A stretch of 64,000 nt of DNA from Acestrorhynchus altus (lineage: Eukaryota > Chordata > Actinopteri > Characiformes > Acestrorhynchidae), in contig CM067523.1 in assembly GCA_034509495.1 (NCBI GenBank), positions 3,652,867-3,716,866 on the forward strand. The letters run 5' to 3'. The notes under the pieces were generated by a model, which worked only from the letters and a program-made list of their open reading frames with translations, had not been told where the DNA came from and ran no database searches. How positions within the stretch are numbered: position 1 is the first letter of the stretch; every line of letters starts with the position of its first letter. This document shows positions 45,085-56,397 of this stretch, piece after piece. The translations under genes and the position numbers were made by a program.

Positions 45085-45383
45085 GCATACAGACTCTGAT
45101 TGATCAGAGAGAGGGGGCGGGGCTGATGCTTAACGTGCATACAGACTCTGATTGATCAGAGAGAGGGGGCGGGGCTGATGCTTAACGTGCATACAGACTC
45201 TGATTGGTCAGAGAGAGGGGGCGGGGCTGATGCTCAGCCTGCATACAGACTCTGACTGACCAGAGAGAGGGGGCGGGGCTGATGCTCAGCCTGCATACAG
45301 ACTCTGACTGATCAGAGAGAGGGGGCAGTGCTGATGCTCAACCTGCATACAGACTCTGACTGACCAGAGAGAGGGGGAAGTGA
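45085..45383. repeat. 52-bp minisatellite with a GC box in each unit
   Basis: Units start with 'gcatacagactctga' at 45085, 45137, 45189, 45241, 45293 and 45345 (last one truncated), spaced exactly 52 bp. The first four carry gggggcggggctgatgct, an Sp1/KLF-type GC box. The fifth has gggggcagtgct and the sixth gggggaagtg. Each unit also has a small inverted repeat such as ctctgattgatcagag. The variants are graded left to right, as expected for stepwise unequal exchange. Confidence 0.93.
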
Positions 45384-46290
45384 GTGTTTTCTCTCTTTCT
45401 TTGTTAAATTTTCAGAATAAAAGTTCTGCGAAGGGATAACACTGATACATACACTTAAATAAAGAAGGACATTTAGGCTGTTTTTATTTTATTTGGACTC
45501 CTGTCAAGTATTTTTAAACAATGTATTATTGTGTACCTTTTTGTCAATCTAATTATTAGAAATAGCTAATCAATGTTCTTGCATTATCAGCTCAAAAACA
45601 CTCTGGATGATCAGATGTAAAGTGTTTTTAGTCTTTATGAGCTAAAACACAAACAATTGTAGGCTTGTGTGAGTAAATATTTGATCAAAACATGGTCAAA
45701 TTCAAGCAATTGCTTAAATTCTGATAATATTTACATCTCAAACGAAAACCTATTTGAGTAGCTGAGGATCTCCTGAAAGTTTTTGGTTTATAAAAGTTCA
45801 TCAAACGATGAAAACATACCCCAACATTGGCCTGGGGTTCTAAAGGTTATAGCAGATACAGTCGGTTCTTCTGTGATATCACCCCAAAGAACCCATTTTG
45901 CTATCCGTATTCATAGGTGTGTAGATGGCAGATGGATCACTACCGAAGGCTACAGGAGCCTCAACAGCAGCGCTGTGTTTTCATGGTGATTTAAGAGTGT
46001 TCTCGAGTTAAACAAACCTACTGCGCAATGCTTAAAAGAGCACGCTAGAGTGAATGCGACTGGACGTGGTGACTGTTGTTTTTGTCTCAAAACTAGTCGA
46101 GAAGGTTGGAAATCATTTTCACACAAGTTAAGAATCCAGAAACATCTGTCTGCCGGCAACAGTAACAACAGCAAACACGTATTAGCATCAGTGCAGGATT
46201 CTTCAATCACTTCTGTGCTGAACAAAGCGAAACACACAGTATCACTTTGCTAACATTTCAAATAAGCATTTAATATATTCTTATATATAT
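45384..46290. other. Intron 3 stretch, nothing recognised
   Basis: AT-rich. No exon or repeat assigned. Confidence 0.4.
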
Positions 46291-46299
46291 TTATAATAT

Positions 46300-46620
46300 T
46301 CTGTAATATTCTGTATGTTCGAAGGGTGAAAAAAGACCCACCTTTACTAAACCCCTAAAATAAAAGAGTTTAATTGAGTCTGTCTTTAGGAATATTTGAG
46401 TTTTATCACTTCATATTACAGAGAAAGGCATGTTTTTATCACAGCACACCTATTATATTATTCTTATGTTAATAGAGACATGATTTTATCATCTTAGGGT
46501 CCTGCAGAGATGTAAACGGTTTTGAAACTGTTTATATGTGGTGTTCTAGGCTTCATTACTCAGGATCAGAGTAACCTGCAGACATGATACACATATCATA
46601 ACAATCAAGACTTTGTTGAA
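46300..46620. repeat. Fourth copy of the 530-770 family, diverged
   Basis: 'gttctaggcttcattactca' 'ggatcagagtaacctgcaga' is the reverse complement style of 'ctgatcctgagtcatgaagcc' 'tagaa' at 5660-5690, so this copy is inverted. Ends uncertain. Confidence 0.5.
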
Positions 46621-47015
46621 TCCATTGTTTCATCATTGTGTGAGGAATTTTCAACAATGACCTGGATGCTCATTACCAAAAGTGTTTCTGGGATATTAAC
46701 TGTTTTTAAACCTAATAGCAAAAAATAAAAAAGATTTGGATCAAATTCATGTGAAATTCGGTGACATTCATGCCAATATTTAAATTCTGTTACATTTACA
46801 TTTCAAGTGATGAGAAATCAAAGTAGCCTAAGATCTGGTCTCGGTATGTGAACTCATATCTACTGATCAAATCTGTTCCGTTTCTGCTTCCAGACTTTTA
46901 AACTAAGCCTGTGTCCTAAATCAGACACAGCAACTGTTGACGAAGAATCTGATCTGCCTGCTTCTCTTACCGGCATTAAAATAGCTGAGGCCACAGTACC
47001 TGAAACAGCGAAGTG

Positions 47016-47047
<32 letters not shown>

Positions 47048-47500
47048 GGGTGTGCGTTGTGTGTGATTGCTTTCGTTTTTCCTACAGATGGCCATGCTCT
47101 GGTATTATATGACTCTCCACATGTGGTCTAGTACTGAAAACCAGCTCATGTTCACTGGCCTTCACATTTGTTTGCTGACCTTCTCTGTTTGTGTGTGTGT
47201 GTGCGTGTGTGTGTGTGTGTGTGTTTGTAGTAGGTAAGTAAGTGCACCAAACCCTCAGATATATACAGATGTATAAAACAGACCTATTTGTTTTAGAGAT
47301 GCAGTGCTATCGTTGGTTTGTTATACTGTAAGAGCTTAATTACATAATGAATTACATTTTATTCTGTTTATATATATATTTTTTTTTTTTCTTCAAAGGG
47401 AATTTTGTTGATTTGTCAAAAGTCTGCTTAATTTAACACATAACAAAAATGTATTTGAGAGGTATTCAGAGTAGTTTGGTGTGAAATGCTCTAGTGCTTC
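46621..47500. other. Intron 3 stretch with two GT runs
   Basis: (GT)n at 47016-47055 and 47189-47226. Otherwise AT-rich with nothing recognised. Confidence 0.45.
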
Positions 47501-48145
47501 TCTTTAAAACTTAAGATTTAAAAACCTAATATTGAAGAAGCAAAGAGCAGAGGTTGTAAAGGTGGATGTCTTCAAATATCTTGGGTCAACCATCCAGAGC
47601 AATTGACAGTGCAGAAAAGAGGTGACGAAGAGGGTGCAGGCAGGATGGAGTGGGTTGAGACGGGTGGAGACGGGTGTCAGGGCTGATGTGTGACAAAAGG
47701 AGAGCAGCAAGAGTGAAAGGGTAGGTTTATAAGACAGTAGTGAGACCTGCTATGATGTCTGGTTTGGAGACGGTGGCTCTGTCAAACAGACAGGAGGCTG
47801 AGGTGGAGGTGGCAGAGATGAAGATGCTGAGATTTTTGTTGGGAGTGACGAGGATGGACAAGATTAGAAGTGAGAAGGTCAGAGGGACAGTGAAGGTGGA
47901 GCAGTTTGGAGCTAAAGTCAGAGAGGCCAGCTTGAGATGGTTTTGACATGTATTGGACAAAGAATGTTGGAGATGGAGCTGCCGGGCAGAAGGAGAAGAG
48001 GAGACCTCAGAGAAGGTTTCTGGATGTTGTGAAGATGGACATGGAGATGGTTGGTGTTACAGTAGAGGAGGCAGGGGATAGGGCAAGGTGGAGGCAGATG
48101 ACCCCGAAAGGGAGCAGCCGAAAGAAGAAGTTACAAACCTAATAT
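47500..48145 (+). pseudogene. RTE-like LINE reverse-transcriptase C-terminal relic
   Basis: Plus-strand frames give VDVFKYLGSTIQSN (near 47555-47605, the thumb-region YLGS motif of non-LTR reverse transcriptases), then 47740-47946 RPAMMSGLETVALSNRQEAE ... EMKMLRFLLGVTRMD, and 47948-48142 GRCRAEGEEE-type frame ending RRPQRRFLDVVKMDMEMVGV. Frameshifts and stops separate the pieces, so it is dead. The catalytic FADD-type box lies upstream of what is retained, which is usual for 5'-truncated LINEs. The minus-strand fragment at 36588-36830 is the same family. Confidence 0.8.
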
Positions 48146-50625
48146 GTGGAGAGGTTCAATTCTAGCGTAACGCTGCTTTAATGTACATGTATTCCATTCT
48201 TTTGTTATATCTTCTATAAGCTATGTGTGATATGTGATCAGCATCACATGCAATGGAGATTCCACTATGAAAGAACTACTTATAAATCAAAGTGAGTCAA
48301 ATGCAAGTGGTTCATTCTCCAGGCCTTTCTATTAGGAACCTATTTGATCTGAAAAGGTGAGGTAACGAGAGCACTCAGACGAGGCCATGGCAACCTTTCA
48401 AATAAGGAGAAAAGCAGTGCTGTTGTGTTTGGTCTGTGAGCTCATGTCCTGTGCTGTTCCTACCGCCTACTGTACACGGCCTCGGCAGCCCCCTCGCCAT
48501 GAAGTCAGCACGTTCCCAGAAACACTGCAACAAGTATGTGAGAGAGGAGGAGAAGGTGAGGTCTCTCCACCAACCCTTTGACTTTTTTTTTCTCGTTTTC
48601 TTCTCTCCATGTGTGTAATCTGGACTGCACATCTGGACTGGGCCGTGCTGTTGCTGAATATTTTTAGCAACATTACTGTCCTTCTCCAGAAACTTCCTTT
48701 TGAGAGTAAAATATCTCTCGACCTCCGTCTTTCTCGCTTCCCCCCCACAAGCCCCAAGAGAGTCTCATAACTACACACTAATCAAAGCCATTCCCTGCTG
48801 TGGCCCGGCGCCCAGCTGATTCTAATCTGGCTCTGTTACGCCACTGAAGTTAGGAACAGCTGTCCTGATTGACTGACTTGACTGACTTTCTGGTTTTTAT
48901 CTGCCTGGGGACCAATCATATGCTTGGAGTCACGCTTAAACAGACGAGCTGATGCTTTGAAGTGCTCGCTTCAAGCGACCCTGACATTGTGGGATTTCTT
49001 TGAGTTACAGCAGCGTTGGTTCCCCCTTTTGGATGGAAAGGTCATTTCGAAGTGAATGAAAATGTGCTAAAATGTCAAGAGATCACGGGCGGCAAGTACA
49101 GGTTAGTGGTGGGGAGGCGAGTTCGGGCCCCAGGACTCAAGAAGGGGTGGGTGCTGAATGGTCCCTCCTTATCTGCAGATTCTTCTGGTAGAACCGCCAG
49201 CGTAGCGTGAGAACCATGGTGCATTGAGACGGTGTGTTTATTGTCGGAGAACATGACGTGTGAGATGAGGACGCTAGCCTGGTGACCTAAACTCACGTCC
49301 AGCAAGCCAGGCCTAGATATGTGAGAACACACGGCCTTCTGGAAAGTCCCACATGTGTGAATTGGTGAGAGAGCAACACGATTGGCACATTAAAAGCTCT
49401 CTGGAGCTTGGTGTCCTCAATCAAAGTGGGCATTGTGAAAGTACAGACCTAGTTTCTCTCTGCGTCTCTTAATTAGACTGTGGGACTCCTGGTTAAGTGT
49501 AATGAGCAGATTTGGACCAAGACACCTGCCCTCTTTCAGAACCAGGCTGACCCAGAATTCTGGACTGAGATGAACAGTGTGGTATTTGCCTATCAGGGTC
49601 ATTTATGAAGACACAGTAGATGAATGAGTGGATCACGACCGCGAGCTATGTTTTAAAGCTTGGCCTTATGCTACAGGCCTTGCTTATGCAAGATCCCACA
49701 ACCAATCAGAGGACGAGCACCTTCATAACATCACCTTTTGGGCCTTTCGATGAATCTGCTGATGGCTGTGTGTAAATTTGTGTGTCGGCTTGTTGCCGAG
49801 TCTTCATATAAAGCACATGTACTCTTAAACTAGTCCAATCTAAACATATGAGACAAATAAATAGACTACAAACAAAGCAGTCCCCCATCGCCCCCGGGGT
49901 CCGCACATAGAAAGACCATGTTCACTTTGAATTAGGGTGACCACTTTGCACCAGGGTGACACGTTTGACCTACAAGCCGAAATGTGGTACAGTCGAAATG
50001 ACGTGCTATAAGCTATGCCTTCTGAACAAAAAAGAGCCTAATGAGGCTCATGCTTTGATTCAGTTCCAAAAAAATGGAATTAAACACTTCCTAGGCTTCG
50101 GGAACCTAAAGTAGGTCATTCAGCAGTTGTGTGATTTGTGACGGAGAGCTCGTTCTTGATGTTTAGTGTTCATTTTGAGAGCAATGGCGTCAGAAGTGTT
50201 TTGATTTCGAGAGCAAAAATGATCTTATTGATCGTGATACATCATTTGTACTGGGTAGATATTGTCCACTTTATTGTTTTGTCCATTGAACAGCTGCCGC
50301 CACTTGCTGTAGATGATTTCCTCAGCAGTGCTGTGTGTGTTTGCCTGATTTTATAGCATATAGACCAAAAAAAATTTCTCATATTGATATAATTTGAAAT
50401 CATCTGCTGTCCAGCAACTCAAATTATCATGAATGGACCAGCAGATATTCCCAGTTACCAGTTACCTAATTGTAATTTAAGAATATGTGTGCTTGTAAAG
50501 GTATTGTTTTGACAGCAAACATGCAAATCTTAAGTGCATCTTATATCATTTTGGTTTTATGGGAAATATGGACTAAAAAATCATATCCCGATGTATTTTA
50601 GCCGATTGGCGAAACATGATATATA
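48146..50625. other. Intron 3 stretch, mostly unassigned
   Basis: About 2.5 kb with no exon I can support and no named repeat. It may be among the less repetitive parts of the intron. Confidence 0.4.
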
Positions 50626-50626
50626 T

Positions 50627-50700
50627 TAGGGCTGGGCAATATATAGATATTTATATTGATATCAGGTTATAAAAAGCAGGATAAAGAGCGAATGATATTA
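50627..50700. repeat. hAT-like terminus, solo
   Basis: 'tagggctgggcaatatatag' is a familiar start of fish hAT short elements. No partner end was found. Confidence 0.35.
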
Positions 50701-50878
50701 TGGATTACACCACAAGTGGAAGAGGGTTGACTGTGTGGATGGAGCCAAAAAATATAATAAAAGTCACATATACTAACAAAAATGTGGACGGTTTATATAC
50801 TAGCATAGACTAGCTATCCAATGAAAACCATGTCTCTCTCTTTTATCTGATTTTATTTTTGTCCATGGTTTGAATCCC

Positions 50879-50880
<2 letters not shown>

Positions 50881-50930
<50 letters not shown>
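50881..50930. repeat. (CA)n microsatellite
   Basis: About 25 CA units. Confidence 0.95.
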
Positions 50931-50931
<1 letters not shown>

Positions 50932-51360
50932 CAGTCATTTTCAGAGATGTCTTGTCTGAAATGTGGTTCGGCGGCTGTGCACGGCGTCAGTCTGCACACA
51001 TTGCGCCTGTGTTTTTGGGGCGCAAACTAAGAAGGCTGGATGCATGCTGAGCTGGGAATAGAGGCATGCATGAATTATTCTATTTAATGTGCTGCTACGT
51101 CGTCTTCCTGCCTCTCTTCTCTCACTCTCCTCTTCATGCCTCTTTGTTTAGCTGTTGTGGATGGGTTTTTTTTTTCTTTTTTTTTAGCTGATTTTTGTGT
51201 AAAATGGAGTTCTGCTGCCATATCATAGCTGAATTCACTCGCACCATGCTCCAACGTGCAGACATCAGTTGGTACAATTGCCTGGAGAGGAAGAAATTGA
51301 ACGGATTGTATCTCCAAATCTTGGATTTCACTACCATTTTATTATTAGAAATATTATTAG

Positions 51361-51655
51361 TATTAAATTTTAGCCCATTTTCCCCCTCAATTTCCTCCCC
51401 CATCTCACAAAATGCGTGTGTGACGCATGGCGCTTTCCTCCCAGCGTGTTGGCTGCCCAGAAATGACCACCATTGCATCACTGCTGGGCAGCAAACATGC
51501 ACGGAGGAAAATGCCAGGTCCCCAGTTCTGATACACTGTCCAACATCGACCCAGAGAGAGCATGGTCAAATTTGCTCTCTTGGACTCCGGCTGCCGATGA
51601 CTCAGGATTTGAACCCGTAACCCTCGGCTCGCTGAGCCACTTGGAGCCCATTAAT
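51361..51655 (-). repeat. SINE-A copy with best-kept tRNA head
   Basis: Minus orientation. The reverse complement of the right end reads 'agtggctcagcgagccgagg' then 'gttacgggttcaaatcctga', with recognisable A-box and B-box-like elements of a tRNA-derived promoter. The body has 'cagttctgatacactgtcca' and 'ctccggctgccgatga'. Confidence 0.8.
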
Positions 51656-52180
51656 TTATTTAGTTCCATTTAGTATAAGAGATTATAATCAATCCTGGCT
51701 TTCGGTGCTGAATCCCAGCCCTCACACGGAAGCATCATGAGGCACCGGTACATTTTGACACCTGTCCTAGTTCACTAGTCTACTGTGCTGTGCTCACTTT
51801 CAAAGTGTGTACAGTGCTGTGCAATGCTGCTGGGGCCCAAGCGCCTTAGATGTGGCTGCTGCTGGTGCTGCTGACTGGAGATAAGGGGGTTGGCCTAGTT
51901 AAGAGGAGGCACGCAGGAAGAAAACAAGCTGATGAATGGCTCCAATGTAAACCGCTGGCTGTTGATCCCTCCATATAGATCTGTATCTGCAGTCACTGTG
52001 TGAAGTCCAGTTCCTCTGACCGCCGTCTCAACCCTACACACCCCCCTTTGTGGGATAATAATGACCTCCTGACCCTTTAGAGCATGGATATGTGTGTGTT
52101 GTTTATGTAGTGAAGGAGAAAATGCTAAAAATGTGTTTATTTTCATCGTCCTGTCTATCAGACTCATCCTAAAGGAATAA
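51656..52180. other. Intron 3 stretch, nothing recognised
   Basis: No exon or repeat assigned. Confidence 0.4.
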
Positions 52181-52184
52181 GAAG

Positions 52185-52530
52185 TAGGGCCGGAAAAAAC
52201 TGATATTGCGATATACATTTTCCTGTGATATATAAGAAATACAGAAATTTTCACCAAATTAACCAGAAGTCAGTGATCCAACATGGCTTGAAATTAATAA
52301 TGGGTTCTGTGCATCAAAAATTGGAGTAAAATAAGTGATACTGGGCAGAAAACATCTGCTTCAGTTTGATTTGGCATTGAAAATGAATTTTAATTTAGTA
52401 TCAAGCAGGAAAAAAATCATAATTTTCAATTAAATTTGCCTAATATTACATAGCATGTCTTGCAGTGTGAATATTGTGCATGCCCGCATTGCGATACCGA
52501 TTCTGGAACGATATATTGTTCAGCCCTATA
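52185..52530. mobile_element. hAT-like short element
   Basis: Left end 'tagggccggaaaaaactgat' 'attgcgatata' faces right end 'gcgataccgattctggaacg' 'atatattgttcagcccta'. The outermost 6-7 bases and the 'gcgata' words pair in inverted order. Target duplication is unclear. Confidence 0.5.
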
Positions 52531-52559
52531 GGGAAGTCAATAAATATAAATAAATTATT

Positions 52560-52728
52560 CAGGCGGGTATGGAGGCTGGATAGTTAGGTCCTTTGCCTCC
52601 CAGTACTGTGGTCTTGTGTTCAAAGCCCTATCTGGGTGGACTTTCCATGTTCTCTCTCTCTCTGTTCTCTCTCTCTTTCCTCCCACGTTCCAAAAACATG
52701 GCGATCAGGTGAAAAGGCTGCTCTAAAT
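52560..52728 (+). repeat. SINE-C copy
   Basis: 'cctttgcctcccagtactgt' 'ggtcttgtgttcaaagccct' 'atctgggtggactttccatg' 'ttctctc' follows the widespread fish SINE with 'gtttgcatgttctccccgtg', and ends in 'ccaaaaacatggcgatcagg' 'tga'. A CT patch has expanded inside. Confidence 0.75.
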
Positions 52729-52760
52729 GGCAGTGGTGGTTGAATTCCTTTTACTCTTCA

Positions 52761-52761
<1 letters not shown>

Positions 52762-52793
<32 letters not shown>
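52762..52793. repeat. (TG)n microsatellite
   Basis: About 15 TG units. Confidence 0.9.
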
Positions 52794-53660
52794 AGTCACT
52801 CTTGCCTATATGCCGTGCTCCCTGCTGAAAGTCTGCTGTCCTGTTTGCCCTCAGGCCTGCGTTCAGACTCATTGGGCCAATGCCCTGTCTGGTCGGAATG
52901 AAAAGTAAAAAATTGCTCAGACATAAAGTCCATGTCCAATTTATTTGCATCCTGATCTTGCCCTGCCTTCAGTCTGTGCACAATGACGTTGGGAGGATGT
53001 ATGAATGTAAACCAAAGTTCACAAGCTTGAGTTTCACCCAGAAACCGTTTTCTGTAAAGCATGAGCAAGTAAAATTGGATTTGTGTGGTATTGTGGGAAT
53101 TGAAGTGGATTTAAGTGTCCCAACCATAACAGTGGTTCAACCATAAGGCACCAGATGTAAGTGTGCATGAAGACGAACTTTAATGTTGATTAGATTTGAT
53201 AATTTGATAGACGGCGTCTTGGTCTGCCAGTCTAACATCTGGACGTGGGGTGCAACAACTAATTAACTTTGTTAGTTTGCAACAAAATAGTCAAAATACT
53301 TCACTGCAGCCCTAATGTAGACTCTCATAGATCCTGCCGTACATGGATGGCGGGGACAGACCCTTCCCCATGGACAAACAGGTGGGACCAACCGCATCTG
53401 AAAGCAGTAGAGTGGACCAGTAAATCACATTCTTTTAAAGACAGGTGGTGATTGCCTTTTTTGGTATCTCTCCGTCCCATTTTATTTCAGCTCATAAAAC
53501 AACGGTGTATTGGACAGGGGCAGTGCATCACCACTGTGGGACATCTGTTGTCGGTGTGTGTAGAAACACACCCAGTATGCACACGTTTACACACTGCAGA
53601 TTGTATCAACTACCTCAGCTGGCACTATACATCACTGCAAGGTCCAAGCCATGATGCAAA
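52794..53660. other. Intron 3 stretch, nothing recognised
   Basis: An 88-codon plus-strand open frame at 52880-53146 has no domain I know and no splice context. Confidence 0.4.
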
Positions 53661-53664
53661 CTGG

Positions 53665-53665
<1 letters not shown>

Positions 53666-53714
<49 letters not shown>
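53666..53714. repeat. (GT)n microsatellite
   Basis: About 24 GT units. Confidence 0.95.
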
Positions 53715-53715
<1 letters not shown>

Positions 53716-53929
53716 ACTCGCACAGCAGGGCACCCTGGATGCTCAGTCACTTGTGCAAAGTGTGAGCTGAGACTTTAAAGACCCTATGGGCTGCTGGGGG
53801 GTGGGGGTACAGTCGGCCCTGAGAACTAGGCCAGTCTTGGTGGGTTACTGTTCCACTGGGGACTGCACAAAAACACACACAAGCACACCCTCACATACCA
53901 ACACTTACACACATAAACACTAAATGTCC

Positions 53930-54065
53930 AAATGTTGGTGGACACCCCTTCTAATAACTGCTTTTGGTTGCTTGAAGTTGTACCAATAGTACCAGTAGAA
54001 TAGCACTATCTGGAGCAGATAAACATGGCAAACATGCACCTACCAAAAGTTTGGACAAGGCCCCA
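53930..54065. repeat. Fragment of the 8810-9236 element family
   Basis: 'tgtccaaatgttggtggaca' 'ccccttctaata' and 'agcagataaacatgg' match the left portion of this mariner-type short element. Confidence 0.6.
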
Positions 54066-54314
54066 CCTCACGACTTACAGGACATAAAGGATCTGCTGCC
54101 AGCTTGGTTTCAGGTACCACAGGACACCTGAGGTGTTAAAGAGTCCATGCCTTAACTGGTTGCTTTTTAGCAACATGAGGATGACACAATATTAGGCTGG
54201 ATGTCTTAAAACACACTGATAAATTCATCATAAGCTGCAGCAGATCATCCTTTTAGCTCACATGAAGTGGAATAACCACATTTTATTCAGTCATACCCCC
54301 TCATTACACACACA

Positions 54315-54317
54315 AAC

Positions 54318-54353
<36 letters not shown>
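54315..54353. repeat. (CA)n microsatellite
   Basis: About 18 CA units with flanking CAAA variants. Confidence 0.9.
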
Positions 54354-54359
<6 letters not shown>

Positions 54360-54542
54360 ACATGAACAAACACTTACAGCCTATATAGGCCACGTCCCTG
54401 TGTCTCCATTGATCCATTTTCTGCAGTGTGTGCGTAAGATGTTGTGATGTGCGTCAGCAAAAATCCCATGTGGATCTCTCTCGCTGCTTCTGTATGTGGG
54501 AACACAGAGCTGGTCTTGTATGTGTGCTTTGTATGTTCTTGC

Positions 54543-54545
<3 letters not shown>

Positions 54546-54583
<38 letters not shown>
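54546..54583. repeat. (TG)n microsatellite
   Basis: About 19 TG units. Confidence 0.95.
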
Positions 54584-54585
<2 letters not shown>

Positions 54586-54869
54586 GTACCACTGTAATCC
54601 TGTGTCTCCCAGCAGGAGAATAACCCATAAAACAGAGCTATTAAAACTCCCCTAATCCCCCAGAGGAACTATTGATAATTAGTACCAGCTTGCTCGCTCT
54701 CCCTCGCTCGCTCGCTCACTCCCTCCAGATGTGTAAACGCTCAGGATGGAGAGAGTGAGTTCAGTTAGAAACAGAAAAGGCTGAGCTGCTTACTAACTTA
54801 CATTATTGTCAATGGTGTGGAAAGAGCCTTGTCCTTTACGTCCATCCATCTGTCATTTGAGTCTCTGCT

Positions 54870-54965
54870 TCTTCCTGATGAGGGTCACTGTGGGTCCAGA
54901 GCTGGAATCACTGGGCATAAGGGAAGATCTATCCCCTGGACAGCAGGGTTGGGTACCATTCACGT
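54870..54965 (-). repeat. SINE 3' fragment
   Basis: 'gagctggaatcactgggcat' 'aagggaagatctatcccctg' 'gacagcaggg' follows the SINE 3' wording that also underlies the 71-bp array. Confidence 0.45.
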
Positions 54966-55695
54966 TTGAATCCTAATGGTCCCAGTACCTGGAATTCGGT
55001 ACTTAACAGTACCGTGTTGTGGTAAATAAAAATATTTATTACATAAAATGTATGAAAATGGAGAAAAAATACTTAATGTACTGCAGTGGTTTGCTGGCCG
55101 TTAACGTCCATCCATCCATTTAATTATCCATCCATCAATCTGTCTATCTATCTGTCCGTTTATCACAACTGTGGCATCAGTGGCATCATACACGATCAAA
55201 AGATTGTGATTTTGCTCCATTTTCCGTGATTTTGCTGGTGTTACTCTTCACGGAAATTCTTACAATATATGGGTGAACGAGGCCCCTTTATGGAAACCCA
55301 CAAACAGGGTCAACATTCAGAACCTTTAACCAACATAATCTTGCCTGCTGCAGTTATTGTTTTCTCCCCCCAGTGTTTGTTCATGTCCCCTTAAAAGCGC
55401 GTGTGTCACTTCACCCCGTTCACTCCACGACCTGAAAGCTACATGGAGCAAAAGTTAAACACTCAGCCGACTGAGCAGCTCAAGCAGCTTGTACCAAAGG
55501 AAAATTCCGTGTCCGTCGTTTGGAGACATTTTGGCTTCAGTGAAGACGACACTCGATAAAAACAAAACAAAGTAATCGTTCATTATTGGTAATCAAGGTA
55601 AAATGATCAATGGTATTGATTTGAGGTCATATCACCCAGCATTACTTACAACCCCAGGCCCCTCAGAGCTGCGTAGCACACACTACTTGCCAAAC
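54966..55695. other. Intron 3 stretch, nothing recognised
   Basis: No exon. Short 'atcc/tatc' runs at 55110-55160. Confidence 0.4.
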
Positions 55696-55699
55696 TGCG

Positions 55700-55850
55700 G
55701 TGGAATCATCGGCAGTGTGTGCGTCACACACCTCCGAGGGCCTGGGGATGTGGGTTTGATCCTCGCTCAGGTCGCTGTCTGTGTGTTCTCCCCGTGTCTG
55801 TGTGGGTTTCCTCTGGATGCATGTGGTAGGAGACTTAGCCCAAGGTGTGA
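55700..55850 (+). repeat. SINE-C copy
   Basis: B-box-like 'gtgggtttgatcctcgctca' then 'gtgttctccccgtgtctgtg' 'tgggtttcctctggatgc'. Related to 52560-52728. Confidence 0.7.
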
Positions 55851-56035
55851 AGAAGTGTTTTCCTTCTCCTGTAAATTTGCCATGTTTTTGCGTCACAGCG
55901 ACGATATGATTGTTATCGAAAAAGAGAAAAGATCCGAATGCAATGGTTCCATTAACATACATTAATGATTTTCTGTCCCTGACAGTTACATTTTTAATCC
56001 CTACCAAGGTTTTGTTATGATAGCATCAACATATT

Positions 56036-56037
<2 letters not shown>

Positions 56038-56102
<65 letters not shown>
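56038..56102. repeat. (TG)n microsatellite
   Basis: About 32 TG units, uninterrupted. Confidence 0.95.
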
Positions 56103-56106
<4 letters not shown>

Positions 56107-56346
56107 GATGGCGCAGCAGAAAGAGGAAAGGGAGCAGACAAGTCTCTCAGCAGATTTCATCTCTGTCGTTGCCATGGCGATGTACTAGTGGGAAGGCCAT
56201 GGACTTGAGGATGTGAGAGAGAGAAGGGGTGGGGGATGTCGGGGGTCTGGGGTGGTGGTGGTGGGGGCACATACTGTGCAAAAACTACTAAAGAGTCTCA
56301 TTGATATTCACTGCAATAGAAGGGCTCCGTGTTTATGTGGTAAATT

Positions 56347-56395
<49 letters not shown>

Positions 56396-56397
56396 CT
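56347..56397. repeat. (CT)n microsatellite
   Basis: About 23 CT units ending in CTTT variants. Confidence 0.95.

Noticed and set aside
45085..45383. CRISPR-like array
   Set aside because: Regular 52-bp spacing, but the whole unit repeats with no unique spacers, and the context is vertebrate intron. It is a minisatellite.
48387..48618. Signal-peptide-like short frames
   Set aside because: Two overlapping frames start with hydrophobic residues but have no start context, splice support or family match.
51595..51650. tRNA gene on the minus strand
   Set aside because: A- and B-box-like elements are present, but no full cloverleaf and the segment continues into the SINE-A body.
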